Shown: positions 47,413 to 59,473, counted from the first letter of the stretch. The stretch is DNA of 64,000 bases from Rhabdophis nuchalis (GCA_039707465.1 CM077653.1:379501-443500), one strand, 5' to 3'. Notes: generated by a model from the sequence alone, not told the origin. Numbers and translations: made by a program.

Positions 47413-49599
47413 ACGCACAGCAGAGCTCTCCGAAGGCAGGGGAAATAAAAGACCAGCACACAGACAGCGAAGCCCACAGAGAGAGGCTGGGTGAGGATCA
47501 GCCGGAGGGCGAGGGGGCATAGCGCAAGATGCTCTTTCTCGGGGTCCTTCGAACAGGGCGAGGGGGGGGGGACCCAAGCAAGTGGTACAGCAGGCAGAGA
47601 AAAGGGCCTGTTTGCTATGTCAAGCTCCACAAACCTTCCCCCTGGCTGCCACGATCTTATCCCGACTCCACCAACACTTCCAGGAGCCACCCAAGAGCCC
47701 GTGTTGCACATCTGGTCTGCTGTCTATTCCAGCAGCCAGGCTGCCTGGACCAGAGGCTGCTTGGCCCTCCTGCGGCCAAAGAAAATTCAGCAAACCCACC
47801 CAAGGAAGGACACTGCATGGAGCAGAAAACAGTGGGGTGCCCCAAGAGTCCTAGGCGTCTGTCACCGACACTAAGCCACGCAGGGGCTTTGGCAAGAGCC
47901 ACAACATGCAGGCATGTACACAGATCTTATAAAACTGCCCGATGCCCTGAGCCTGCCTTCTTCACTCCCAGCAGCTCCAACCGAGCATGAAGTGGGCCTG
48001 GCCTGGGCCAAGCCTCTTGAGTAAAGCTACCACATACGCCCTTCGGCCACCCTCTGCCCCCTGCCCACAATGGCTCCTTGGCCAGGCCCAAGCCTCAGCT
48101 GGTCTTTCCTGGGACCAGGCAGGGGCCCCTCTGCTGAGACTCTGATCCCAGCCTCTCTCCTTCTAGTGGGACACCCCCCCCCCTCTCACAAAAGCAAGAG
48201 GCAGCCCTTCCTGGCATTTCCTCCTGCGAGAAAAGGCTATAAAATGTTCCAAGCACAGCCAAAAACTGTAAAAGGGGGGGGGGGGAACAGCTCATTAGTG
48301 GCTGCATGGGGAATCCTGCAGGGGGGCTGCTAAATGTAAAACAGCCCAGCCTGGATGAGAAAATATGAACCAGGCTTAAGGGGGGGGGGTGCTCTTGGCT
48401 CCAGTCTCCACTCCCCCCACCCTTAATCTGGCCAGTGCTCACAGCCACACTGGCCTGCCTGGGATGAGCTGGCCCGAGGCAGAGGAAATTCCACCCTGTT
48501 GCTTCTGGCAGTTGAGCCAGCCTGGCTCTGGCCACAACCCCTTGGAAAGCAGCTACTCAGCAGTTTTCTTATAGGGGGAGGGGGCAGTTGCAAGTCACAC
48601 ATTCTCCCCCCTCTGTGGTTTCATCGCCCAGGAGGGACTCCCTGAGGCAGGAGAGCCAGGCCACCTGGGCATTCGGGGGAGGTCACTCCAGGCCATTCCA
48701 GGCAGGCGGGCAGAGGCAGCTTTCACACTGCTGACTGACCTATTCCTTCTAGGACCCATTCTTCCTGTGGGGATGGGGAGGTTTCACACACCCTCAGGCA
48801 ATGTGGCAGCTAAGGCTCCTCTGCCTAAGGCAGCTCCCCCCCCCCACCGCCCAGGTTTGGGAGCTGCCCATCCAAACCAATCTCAGCTCTGCAGGTCTGA
48901 GGAGTTCCAAGGATGCCTAAAGAGCAGCCTCCCTCTGCCCCCTCACCCCAAAGCAGGACCGTAGGGATGGGGACCCAGCCTGGGCCAAATGGGGTTGGGG
49001 GTTCCGAGAGCCTCCTGGAGAAGCAGTGAGAAAGGAGAGGAGCCTCGGATGAGCCCAGGTTAAGTAACCCAAAGGCAGCCTCAGGCCTTCTCTGCCAGTG
49101 CAGAAATTAAGGGCACCCACCAAACTCCCGTTCCCCGAAGGAGCAGGTCAGCCGGGCACCCTGCACACCTGAAGGGCTCCAGGTTGAGCCAGCAATGCCA
49201 CCTGGCCAACATGCAGGCACCACCCGCACAGCTCATTCCTTTATATCCTCGCCCCCACAACCGGTGTTTACAACAGGGCAGGGGTGGGCGGGCAGGCAAG
49301 CCACCCGAGGCATGGAATGGGGAGCTGCAGCCTAAACCCCTTCCTCAAGGGGCAGGCCCCAAATCTGTGCGTGGTCACCTGGGGTGGCATCAGAGCAAGC
49401 AGAGCCGCCCAGGAGAGGCGCCAGGAGCAGGTCTCCCAACCATCCGGGTGGGGAGGGGGGGCGAAGGGCATTGGAGCCCACCTGGCCCTGGAAGGAAGAA
49501 CCGCAGGCAGCTCCAAGGCAGCCAGCAGAAGCCAAGGGGGCAGCCGCCTGGAAGGGGGGCCTCAAGGCAGGGGCTCCCACAAAGGCAGCGCTCTTGGGG

Positions 49600-51150
49600 C
49601 AGAGGGGTGATCGGCAGGGCGCCCCCCACTCAGCAGCGGAGGCCTTCCGTTGGCCCCGGCAACCCAGGGGGGCTCGGGGGGGGGAGGGCGGGATCGGTCA
49701 GCCGAGGCTCCGACGGCACCCGGAAGGGCAGCTCAAGAGGCCGCCAGCAGCCGACGGGCCAGAAACCGCTGGAGAAACGTCGCCCTGCCCGGGGCCGCCG
49801 GAAGCCTCTTGCCTGCTCCGCCGGAGGGACGGCAGCCGCTCCAGCCGCCACGCCGCGGCCCCCGCCCCCACCACGGCCTCCGCCGCAGGCCCCGCAGCCG
49901 CCGCGCCGCCGGTGCCCAGGCGAAGGAGGCGCCGGCTGGGCAACGCTGGGCCCGCCAGAGCCCCGTCCCGGAGGCCAAGGTGACAGCGGCGGCCGGGAAG
50001 AGCAGCCGCGAAGGCGGCCCCGGGCCCGGCCAAGAGAGCGGTGGCGCAGGCCCGGCAGGGCTGGACTGGCGGCCCAGGAGCCGCGGGGCCTCGGCGGAGC
50101 ACGGCCTCCGGCCCGCCCCGTCGCCCGCTCCCGCCAGGCTGGCGGTCTCCAGGCCGCGAGGGCCCCGTGGAGGCCGCATCCGCCGGCGCCTCCCGCCTCC
50201 CCCGGCGCCCGCCCGGCCTCCCTGCGCCGCTGACAGCGCGGCCACGCGAGCGCCCTCCCGGACAATGACCCTCCCGGCCCGCCGCGCGGCGCTGCCTGAC
50301 CTGCTCCGGGGAGACCGTGGCGAGGCTCCCGGGTGCGCGTGGGGGTGGCGGGGCCGCCTCTTCCGCCTTCGCCTGTCGGGCCGATCAGCACCGGGCGGTC
50401 GGGCGGTCCCGGCGGGTCCTCGCGCCGCCGCTTCCCCTTGTGGCCGCCGCGGCGCCCGGCCTGGCCTCGCCCCGCACTGAAGCCGCCGGAGCCCCCGGGC
50501 AGCAGTGCCCGCCGCGTCCTCCGCCTGCCGCCTCCGCCCGCCGCCTCCGCCTCCGCCGCCGCCGCCGCCGCCCGCTCATTTGGGGGCCGAGCGCGCTGGC
50601 TGCGCCCCGGGCGAGGAGCCACTCCGGGCAGGCGCCGCCGCCGCCGTGTCAAAATAAGAGTCGCGCCGCCCGGCAGCTCCGGCGCGGCCTCCCAGCGGCC
50701 TGTCGGGGAGCAGCACCTGCCGGGGCGGGCGAGAGGCGCAGCCGGGGCCCTCCGGGGAGGCGCCCGCCGACGGCCGCGCAGAGGAAGGCCGCGCGGGAGG
50801 ACAGGGCGCCCGGGCCAGGGCCGTGTCCGGGCCGCTCCCAGGCCGCCGCCGCCGCCGGGGCTGCCGGGAGAGCGCGGAGGAAGCGCCGCGCAGCCCGGCC
50901 AGAGACCCCGCAGGACGGAGGGCGCCCTCGCCGGACTCTTCACCTGACGGAGCGCCGCCTGGCGGGCCGGGCAAGCGGCGCTCTTCCCGGGGGGAGGCAG
51001 CGCGCGCCTCGCTCCGCCGGGACTCTCCGCTTGGCCGGGAGGGAGGGTGGGAGCGGGCGACCGCGGGGGGCGCCGCTTGCGGAAAGGAGCCCCATAGCGT
51101 GTGCTGAGGGCTCTCGGGCTCCTCTCTTCCGTCCGCGGGGATTCTCATCG
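49600..51150 (-). promoter_or_regulatory. CpG island, probable BCL9L promoter and first exon
   Basis: This 1.5-kb block is extremely G+C- and CpG-rich. By position it should be the promoter of BCL9L (minus strand), whose downstream exons begin 11 kb away. Possible donors on the minus strand are ccgtcag/gtgaag (50942-50943 region) and cggagcag/gtcagg (near 50300). I cannot choose between them. Large open frames on both strands (e.g. 49184-50233 and 49630-50943) consist of R, P, A and G and look non-coding. The island faces away from FOXR1. Confidence 0.55.
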
Positions 51151-52449
51151 CGGGGAAAATAGAAACAATTAACGTGCCGAGGCGGCCTCGAAACAGCCAA
51201 GCCGGATGAAACCGGATAAGTGCTTGGAGGGGAGACCACGAGGAGATCCCAACCGGACTGGCAGAGCTGTGAGAAAGAACAGCCTTAAGGGCGACAGGCC
51301 CCGAGGTCCTCCCCGGTGGAAGTGGAAGTGGCTTTGCTCCCTAGATCCGGCTCTTTGGAGATTCACGGAAACCTCCCCCCCCCACCCCACATGAAAAAGA
51401 GAATCCCTGGCCTACCCCCTCCCTTTGCAGACCTTCACAGATGTGGGCAGAATCCGAACCCCTCTGGCCAGGGACTGCTTGATTCCCCCACCCCACTTTA
51501 GGCAGGGGAGTAAGGTCTTGAGGGTGCCATAGAGATGGGAGGGGGGTTATGGAGGGGCCAGGTGAAAGTGGGACGGGCAGAAGGGAGGGAGGGAGGCCCA
51601 ATCCAGGAGCAGCCTGCCCCTTTGGGTGCTCACTGCCCACCTGGCTTCCCCCCTGCCAGTCTACAGAAGGAGCCTTGGGGGAGATGGCCTTGGCTTGCAA
51701 CTAGGAGGGGAAGCTTCCCCAACCTCAGGGCAGTTCTCAATGGCCCTCCCTTAAAACATCTGATGCGCCTCATAAAGGCCTTGCCCACTTGGGGTGGCAG
51801 GACTCCTGGGCTGGGGAGCAGGTGAGGAGAAGGCCCTTTGCTGAGTGCTGGAAGCCTCCTCCTCCTCCTCCTCCTCCTTGGTGGAGGAAGACTTGACTCC
51901 CTGCTTGGCCAAGTTCCTCCCAGCCAGTGGATGATGATAGGATAATTAAATGTGAGGACTCATTGCAGATGATGCTCCTGTTGCCTAGCAACTAATGGTT
52001 TCCATAGACACAGTGAACCACAGTCTGCTAAGCTGCAAGTGAGCAGTGCAGGAAGTCCAGGAGAGAGGAAACCCCCATCATTCACTCCCGGGCGGAGGAG
52101 AGGGCTGCAAGGAAGGAAGCCACTCCCGGCCCTCCGGCTGCTGCTGCTCTGCCCTTTTCGGCTAGAAGGGGTTTCACCTCACTTGGCCTGTCGGCTGAGG
52201 GCACAAAGGCAGTGGGATGGCTTCCCCTTGCCAGCCTCCAACATCCTCCAGCGGTGGGAATGTGAGGATCCAGCACCTCAACCTTGCTTTGTGGAGACAG
52301 GGCACCAGTTGTGGCCCTACCTCAAGAGGGCTTTCTCCATCAGTCTAAGCAATTGGGGGGGGGGGGGGGCTGCGGCTACAGAGAAGTTTCTTCCCCAGAC
52401 ATGCAAAGCACATTTTGCTGATAACGATAAACTCTAAACCAAAACCCAA

Positions 52450-52870
52450 TTTGCTCTGCAGCCACTTGGACCATAAGGAAGGCTGAGCGCTAAAGAATTT
52501 AAGCCTTTGAACTCTGGTGCTGGAGAAGACTCCTGCTAGCCCCTTGGACTGCAAGTTGATCCAATCGGTCAGTCCTAGAGGAGATCCACCCTGACTGCTC
52601 TTTAGAAGGCCAGATCCTGAAGAGGAAACTCAAATCCTTTGGCCACCTAATGAGAAGGAAGGACTCCCTGGAGAAGTGGTTGGTCCTCATGCTGGGAACA
52701 ATGGAAGGCAAAAGAAGGGGGATAACAGAATGAGGTGGTTGGATGGAGTCACCGAAGCAGGCGGTGTGAGCTTAAATGGACTCCAGAGGATGGTAGGAGA
52801 TAGGAAGGCCTGGAGGAACGTTGTCCATGGGGTTGCAATGGGTCAGACACGACTTCGCAACTAACAACAA
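52450..52870 (+). mobile_element. BovB (RTE) LINE 3'-end fragment
   Basis: The sequence from ttggaccataaggaaggctg to actaacaacaaaac matches the 3' part of the BovB copy at 17.5-18.4 kb base for base over long stretches, e.g. actctggtgctggagaagac and gaagaggaaactcaaatcct. The reading frame is broken. This is a 5'-truncated insertion in the same orientation as the first copy. Confidence 0.85.
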
Positions 52871-53128
52871 AACCAAAAATCCAAGTCAAAAGGGGCTTCA
52901 CGTTTTGAAACTGAGCAGGTGAAGCTAAGTGCTCTTTACCTGCCTGCCCGGGCAAACCAGATTCAGCTTCTGCCGCTTGGCCTGAATGGCATATTAGGTC
53001 TCTGATTGGGCACTGAGGTCCATGGAGTAATCATCTTTCCAAAATCTAGAAACAGCTTGTAAGTTATCCTTTAAGAGTTGTTTCGTAGAAGTGTTGGGTC
53101 AAATTGCAGCTGACCAATTTTGCTTATT

Positions 53129-53342
53129 TCATACATGCTTCTCTATACCGTTTCTGCCAGACAGCCAGAGTCTTGTGATTGAGGAGGTATAAAAATACCA
53201 TAATCCAATGAAAAAGAAACAAAGCATCAGCAGAATGGCCTTTCTTTTCTCTTCCTGAGGAAGAGACTCCTTCTGAGACAGTCTCTTCTGAAAAGAATCC
53301 TTGCTTTCCTCATAGGCACTTTTACTCACCACCCCCTAAGCA
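53129..53342 (-). other. Unidentified open frame with membrane-spanning segment (possible terminal exon)
   Basis: On the minus strand a 66-codon frame runs to TGA at 53129-53131. It has an acidic/basic hydrophilic part (SKSAYEESKDSFQKRLSQKE), then KRK, then a strongly hydrophobic stretch (AILLMLCFFFIGLWYFYTSS), then a short tail. Just upstream is a good acceptor: a CT-rich tract leading to ttgtgcttag at about 53343. The frame's first codon is GTG, so if it is real it is an exon joined to something upstream. I do not recognise the family. It could also be chance or a decayed element. No polyadenylation signal is evident close downstream. Confidence 0.25.
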
Positions 53343-54099
53343 CAAACTAAGGCAAGGAGAGAGAGATGGGGGGTGGGCAGGCCGTAGAGGTGCTTGCCAG
53401 CTGGAGGGAGGGAGGAAATCCCATGCATTGCACAAAAACAGGGCAGCCCTCACTGCCAGGGGACCCTGCCAGGTAGTCCCTGGCACTGGGGGTGGGGGGC
53501 ATGACCCTCGACCTTCCTTTCTCCAAGTGAAATGCCGCATATTTCCCTCACCCCCTTAATGATCCTGGAGCCATCAAAGCCCTTACACCCTTCTGACTCC
53601 AAAGTCCCCCTTATGATGATATGTACGTATACTTTAGTACAGAAAAGCACTAGAAGACCAACGCAGTCATGAATTAATCGTTTCCTTTAAGATGCTTTAA
53701 ATTTTTATTACCAGGGATGTTTTAAGCTGCATATAGCATCTCATTATTTTTGACATTGTAAAAGAAGCAAGTGGAGAAAAAGCAAAGGCAGCGGCCACTC
53801 TGGATTTGGACTCCGACTGGTTTTCATTGAGAACATCTGAGGAAGGGGGCAAGGTTCAGAATACACAGTTATCAAATAAGATGGTTTACTACTCATGGTT
53901 TGTGGTTGTTTTTTTTTACTTCCTCTGGATCTTTCATTTTCAGTGGCTTTGGAAAACTGAAGAAATACCTCTATTGAGAGAAGTTTTTTACCATTTTACA
54001 TCTTCATTTTGGTGTATTTCATTGATCCAAAACTGTTCCTGCAACCTAGCCATTTTATGTATCATTTAAAATGATGACTATCTAGATAAAAATATGTAG

Positions 54100-55310
54100 A
54101 TCTCTGCAATGCTGGTTTTTTTTGGATGTGGAAAAGGCCTACGAGCGAATGAACTGGAACTTTATAATCAAGACTTGGGAAAAAAATGGATATGGGATTT
54201 GGACAAGGTTTATTATCTCTAATGTTATTTATTTTAATTTTTAGAAGTCTTGTTGAATATAATTTGGGACCTGAATTCCTTAAATGGTATAGCTATAAGG
54301 CAAAAGGTATACAGAATTAGAGCATTTGCAGTTGATCTGGCGGTTACCCTATCACGTTTTTGGAACTTAATAATTCCGATGAAGAGTCACTCGGGGGTTG
54401 TTTATATAAAGATGTGTTTTTTTACTGATGGGGGCAGCTGATAACTGAAAATGGAACATCTGTTGGAAGAAGTTTATAATATATTTTATAGACGGTATCT
54501 AGATCCTAAGAAACTATCATCATGTATGTAATTTAATGGTTAATTAAAATGCTGGAAGGGAGATTCTAGGAGGAATGGGTGTTTACGATGGGTTTGCAAT
54601 AAGGCTTAAAAAAATATTATATTATATTATATAGTTTTTAGGTACGAATGAGTAGATTGGTAACTAAGAGTTGGATTGATGGATAATGGATGGAAGTTGA
54701 CATGATTAATGTTTTGTTGGAGATCTGGGGAGAATTTTTATAAAATGTTTTATAGATGGTATTTAGAGTCTAAGAAATTATCTTGTATGTATCTTAATGT
54801 TCAACCAAACTGTGGGAAGAGAGAATTTTTATAAAATGTTTTACAGAAGGTATTTAGATCCTAAGAATTTATTATGTATGTATTCTAATGTTTAACCAAA
54901 ATGTTGAAGGTGTGGGTGTTTATGATGGGTTTGTAGCCTTTAGGCAAGAATGTTTAGATTGACAGATGTACAGAGTAAATAATATATGGGATGTATGGAA
55001 TTATTAGTGTGGTGTATAGCGGAAGTCAGGGGGGTGGGTTTGAATGGGAGGTGGGGGAGGGTTAGGGGGGAGGGTGGGGAATTATATATGTATAACTAAT
55101 TTAGAGGCGGGATTAATGGGATATTGTTACTTTAAGAGAAATTTATATTATGACTGTTGGGAGGTGAGGGGGTGCATTTCTTACAATGAGAAATTTATTT
55201 TAAGACGGGGAGGGGAGAGGGTACAGTATTTGTATGTGATTTATATTATATGTTGGGGGGGTAAAAAGGGGGAAAATTTATTTGTATAAAACTTTTTCAA
55301 TTAAAAAAAA
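54100..55310 (+). mobile_element. L1-type LINE, 3' part of ORF2 plus 3'UTR (copy 2)
   Basis: Frames on the plus strand near 54.1-54.4 kb read DVEKAYERMNWNFIIKTWEK and LVEYNLGPEFLKW, matching the L1 RT block around DAEKAFDRV. Next come internally repeated lines (ttttataaaatgttttatag near 54740 and again near 54830), then the G-rich 3'UTR and tgtataaaactttttcaatt plus an A run at 55.3 kb. The frame is destroyed by stops and the element is 5'-truncated. The last 300 bp repeat the 47.1-kb copy. Confidence 0.75.
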
Positions 55311-56789
55311 TGACAGCATAGTAAACATAATCCACTTTCAATTTGTCCCCCTTTTCTTCCTGTTTCTTCAGGCTTAGGGCTAAGGTTTTTTAGGCCTTTG
55401 CATTTCTACTTGATAATGAGACCTCATCCTATCCCATTCCTCTCAGTGTTGGTGCTTGTTGAAATGCAGGCATTGGGTCAGCCCACAGAACAATGGCCTG
55501 GCCTGAATTGAGCACCTGCCCACTGGCACGTCTGCATATAGATCCAGAGCCTGTGTGTCTGTGGTGGCATCTGTGCACCATATTCATCTTGGATAGGTTT
55601 GTTGTGAATCAGTCCAGAAAGTAGGATAGTTCAACCGCCAAATGACCGTGTGTGCTGGGCACACAACGTGTGCAGGTCCTTGTTCTGAATGGGCCCCTCT
55701 GAGGAGAAAAACCCATGCCCTCTGTGTGGGGATGTTCTCAGGGCTTGTGCTAAGGTCACACATCACCCAGGAGGGAAAGGGATGAACAACGCACTGCAGC
55801 TCATTGAGGTTACGGAACATCCTTGTCTCCACTCTCGCCTGTGTGGGATTAAGTAGAGAAACAGCCTGTTCTCTTGAGTGGAGGGAGTCAGAGGTTTCTT
55901 TGCCTTGGGACATGTGGAGAGTACTGGCCCCTGGGCACACGGCTGACTCTAGCCACCTTGTCTTCCTGACAACTCTCCAGCAGAGAGAGGCCTGGAAGCC
56001 CAAGGAGGGCCTCCTGTCTCAGAGGATGACAGGTGGGACCTGCTTTGTGCTTGACCTGGCAAAGCTGCCATAGCTGGGCCCAGCTCTGTGTCAGGCTGGG
56101 CAGAGGGTAAGGGGATGAGTCCTGCATTGTAAGAGGGCTGGAAGCCTGCAAGTTTCCACACAAAATCTACTTGGTGGGAGAAGATAGATGCAGAAGATAA
56201 ACTGTCACAGCAATTTGAACGGGCTGCAAAACCCCTGCTCCTCTACACCATTAATCTGCTTTGCTCATCTGGCACAGTAAGGCAGCTTTGTACCTCTCTC
56301 CCTCCCCCTCCCCTCCTGCAGAGTGGGGTTGCCCTTCCTTGGCCATCTGGTCCTCACCTGGCCACCCACACCTGCCATGGCACATTCTTGGGGCTAATGG
56401 GCAGAAACCGGAGCTTTAATGGGAGAAACACACACATTCTTTTCCCAAGACACACTTATTTATGATTAGCTGAACCACGGTTTACTGAACCCAAGTTTCC
56501 AAGCTTATACAATGTTAAAACCACGAGCAAGTGTAGAGTCTGGAATCGCACAATCTCTCAACTTGAGACCAAATGGTTGTGTGAAAATGGAAACAAGCAA
56601 CAGAGCTTTCCCCCATACCCTCGTCCCCCGACCGGCTCTTTTCCCACCGTCCCCACAAACCAGAAGCCGGGAATGCGGAGCAATTTTGGCGGCGGCGCGG
56701 TGGGGAGTGCTTAAAGGGACAAGCGCGGCAGGACGGCCCGGCTCGCCCGAAAACCTCCGGGCCGCGAAGGTTGTGCGCACGACAGCCGG

Positions 56790-59192
56790 ATGGACTTGCG
56801 CCTGCGGAGACCGGCCTTCTGGGCCCGGCTCCACCTGCGGAGCGGCCTCCAGGGCTGGGACCTGCCCCGGGAACTGGCCCTAGACGCCACCTGTGACCAG
56901 CTGTCCCCAGGTGAGGCGGACCCTGCTGGAGCTGGCTCGCCCTTCCCGCGTTTTTCGAGGGGCGGCGGGTGGCCCGGGGTCGCTTTTGGCCCAGCCGTTC
57001 CCTTGGCTGAGCCTGTCACCGGGAAGGGCAGGACTCCCGGCGCCCCTGTGTCCCGGCCGGAGCCCAGCCGCCTAACCGCCTTCCCCCTCCCCCCAGTTGC
57101 TGACCAGACCTTCCCGACGGCGCGGCTCGACCAGGCGGCTGGCGGCCCGGCCGAGGCCTCTTGCCTTTCCATCTCGGGGGCTCGTGGTAAGCGAGGAGGA
57201 AGTGAGTGACGGAGGGCCTCGCCTGGGGACCCGGCCTTGCTCTAAAAGGCCAGGAATAAAGAAGCAAGGCGAGAGAGCTCCTTCTCGTCCAGCGGATGCC
57301 CAGCGCGGTTAAGGGCAAGCGGCGGCCTTGCTGAGCGACGCCTGGCTGTTTCTTCCCCTGCAGAGACTGCCGGACAGCCGCACCTGTGGATGTGGGTGGA
57401 CCCCAACCTTGTCTGCCCCATCCCCGGACACGCCGCGGGGCCGCCCACCCTGCCTGCCACTCCTCCCCGAGCTGCTTCAGAGGTTCCGTCCTGCAGCGCA
57501 GCCCGCTTCGGAGACGGCCGTCCGGGGGAAAAGGTGCCACAAACGGCTCAGGCTGCCCACGTGGGCCCCTCCCCCCTCCCTAGAAACATAGGAGGCCGCT
57601 GGGGGGGGGGGGGGCGGGATATCGGGGTCTTCCCAGTGGCGTAGCGTGGGTTGTCAGCACCTGGGGCAAGGCAAGTAATTTGCGCCCCCTAACCCGTGGA
57701 TTTTAGCACTCGGGGGAGGCAGCTCTTCTTGTGGTGTCGAGCGGCGAGCCCATGCACCTCCCGCGAGGATCCGGCGCTGGCCTCAGCCGGGGGATGGCCC
57801 GGGAGGGTTTGGCCCCTACTGGCCGCTGTTCGCTCCCCGACTCTCGCCGGCCCAGGAGCGCCCAGGCGCCGCCGCCGCCAACTCCAGAGACCCGCGGAGG
57901 AGAGCTTCCGAGTCGGGTCTCTGGAGCGCGCCCCCCCAGATGTTGCGCCCGGTGCGGCCGGCACCCCCTGCATCCCCCACGCTACGCCTCTGGGTCTTCC
58001 GGCTCGCTGGGCCGAACTAGGAGCCTTTGGGCCGGGTGGGGGCTTTGCAGAAGCTGCTTTTTTCCTTGTGGCAATTTTGCTGATTGTTTCAAACCCTCGC
58101 CCAGAAGCACCCAAAGTGGGAAGAAGGGAGAGCGAGGGGCAAGGAGCCCTCAGCCCAAGTCTGCCCTGGAGCAGGCGACCCAGAGCCCCTTCCTCTCCTG
58201 CACTTATTTCCCATTCAAAGGGAAAGGTTCAAAGACGCCCCTCTTTTGCCAGGATCCCGGGAGTGCCACTGAAGCCAAACCCAGCCTGCTTCCAAATGCG
58301 GACTCCCAGAGCCCCCCCCATACATGCCAGAATGCAAAGGGGATCCGATCCCGAAGGAGAAAGCTGCGGGCCCAGGGGGGTTGGCCTCGCCCCCCTCTCA
58401 ATTACTGTATCTTGATTAGCCTTGCCCTGAGCAGCAGCGTGGACAGCAGCCTCACGGTGCAGGAGATCTATAAGTTCACAAGGTAGGGCTCTTGCAGCTG
58501 AGCAAGGTGTGGGGGTGTCTGCAGTTGGTGTCCTTGTAGCAGAGGGCTTCCTGCTCCTTCGAGGTGGAGCATTGCAGACTGGCTACCAGTGATCCCGTGG
58601 AGGTGGGCCTGGCCCTTGCCAGGGTATGATGTGTGAGACCCTGGCCCTTTGCCCCCTTGCCAGGCACCACTTCCCCTTCTTCCGCACGGCTCCCGAGGGT
58701 TGGAAAAACACTGTCCGGCACAACCTCTGCTTCAGCAGCAGCTTTGAGAAGACCACAGATTTCGTTTGCCTTGAAGGGAACCGCAAGTCCCGCCTGTGGA
58801 AGTTGACCACAGAGGGCCGGCGGAAGTTTCAGGAGGAGGCGCAGGCACTGCCAGAGGATATGATGGGCTTGGTGCACCAGAGCATGGACAAGCCAGGTGG
58901 GCCTTCCCCCAGAGGACAAAAGCCCATCCCTCCCCCCCCCCCCTGCTGGGATATGCGCCTGCCAGGCTCCTTGTGCGTGTGTGTGTGTGTGTACACATGC
59001 ATGCTCCCCAGAGGAAGGAAGAAATAGGAGGACCCAACATGCCATCTGCAGTGCGCAGGCTGAACCACCTGGCAGTGCCAGATGCAGGAAGGGCTGCCCA
59101 ATGCCTTGCCCTGGGGTTTCTTGGCAAGCCTGGTGAGCCAACAGCCTCTTCTCCCTTCCCCAGAATTAATGCGGTCTCTCTTTGGCCTCTGA
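56790..59192 (+). CDS. FOXR1: FOXR1, forkhead box R1 transcription factor
   Basis: FOXR1 is a nuclear forkhead factor expressed mainly in germ line and early embryo. Exons: 56790-56910, 57097-57186, 57364-57533, 58253-58482, 58664-58896, 59164-59192. All are GT-AG and in phase, giving 290 aa (human 292). The start MDLRLRRPAFWARLHLRSGL resembles the FOXR2 N-terminus (MDLKLKDCEFW...). The conserved N-terminal block is HLWMWVDPNLVCP. The winged helix begins at RPPLNYCILISLALSS, continues TVQEIYKFTR across an intron, and contains HHFPFFRTAPEGWKNTVRHN, with the recognition helix NTVRHNLCF, and then SRLWKLTTEGRRKF. The end KPELMRSLFGL mirrors QPELLTSLFDL of FOXR2. The linker exons are divergent, so the exon 3 donor (57534) and exon 4 acceptor (58252) are the least certain; they were chosen for phase, pyrimidine tract and total length. 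Confidence 0.9.
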
Positions 59193-59467
59193 TCCTCGGT
59201 GTGGAAGGCTGGCAGAGACGGCCATTTGGCGGAGCCGCCAAGGAGCATTTGACTTTTGCGGAGGAGAGGAGGAGGCTGCATGTTCCAGGCATGGGCCGCC
59301 CGTCAGGCTCCGGGCATCCAGCGAGGGAGCTTCATCCTGGCCGGGGGGCCTGGCTCTTGGTTGGCCCCCGAAAGAAGCGGAGGAGATCCTCACCCGGATT
59401 TCTCTAGGGATTTCTGTTTGAAACCTTCTCCCTCAATTCTGGGCCTGGGGACGAATCTGGAGGCGCC

Positions 59468-59473
59468 AATAAA
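59468..59473 (+). terminator. FOXR1 polyadenylation signal AATAAA
   Basis: gcgccaataaaggcctcggg lies 276 bp after the FOXR1 stop. The CENATAC start codon follows only 270 bp later on the same strand, so termination of FOXR1 and initiation of CENATAC share one short interval. Confidence 0.75.

Larger units (their letters stand above)
38420..49599 (-). other. Large 5' intron of BCL9L (inferred)
   Basis: The region between the acceptor at 38420-38421 and the CpG island at 49.6 kb has no recognisable cellular exon. It holds a possible squamate repeat (38640-38760), long GC-rich stretches with only shadow open frames (39.2-43.7 kb), a CR1 copy (43.83-46.4 kb), an L1 3' end (47.1-47.4 kb) and G-run-rich DNA (47.4-49.5 kb). 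Short 5' exons of BCL9L, including one for the extended human-like N-terminus, may lie here unseen. Confidence 0.55.
51151..56789. other. BCL9L-FOXR1 intergenic region
   Basis: Human carries UPK2 in this interval. I find no uroplakin-like exon on either strand. Contents: unique sequence with a (TCC)n tract at 51857-51880; a BovB 3' fragment (52.45-52.87 kb); an unidentified open frame with a membrane segment on the minus strand (53129-53342); an L1-type LINE (54.1-55.3 kb); and unique sequence at 55.33-56.5 kb with no convincing frame. The last 300 bp before FOXR1 become GC-rich. Confidence 0.6.

Noticed and set aside
49184..51162. Long open frames in the 49.6-51.1 kb CpG island, including one starting MRIPADG at 51148 that recalls the human BCL9L start MRILANK
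   Set aside because: The similarity is limited to three or four residues, no donor follows at a sensible place, and the rest is low-complexity. I treat it as chance.
55584..56163. Open frames at 55.6-56.2 kb as a possible UPK2
   Set aside because: They have no signal peptide, no uroplakin-like extracellular block, no C-terminal membrane helix, and frames on both strands.
57731..58486. Whole 251-codon frame as a FOXR1 exon
   Set aside because: Only the part after the acceptor at 58252 resembles FOXR1. The upstream part is GC-rich open frame, and including it would break the phase with exon 3.
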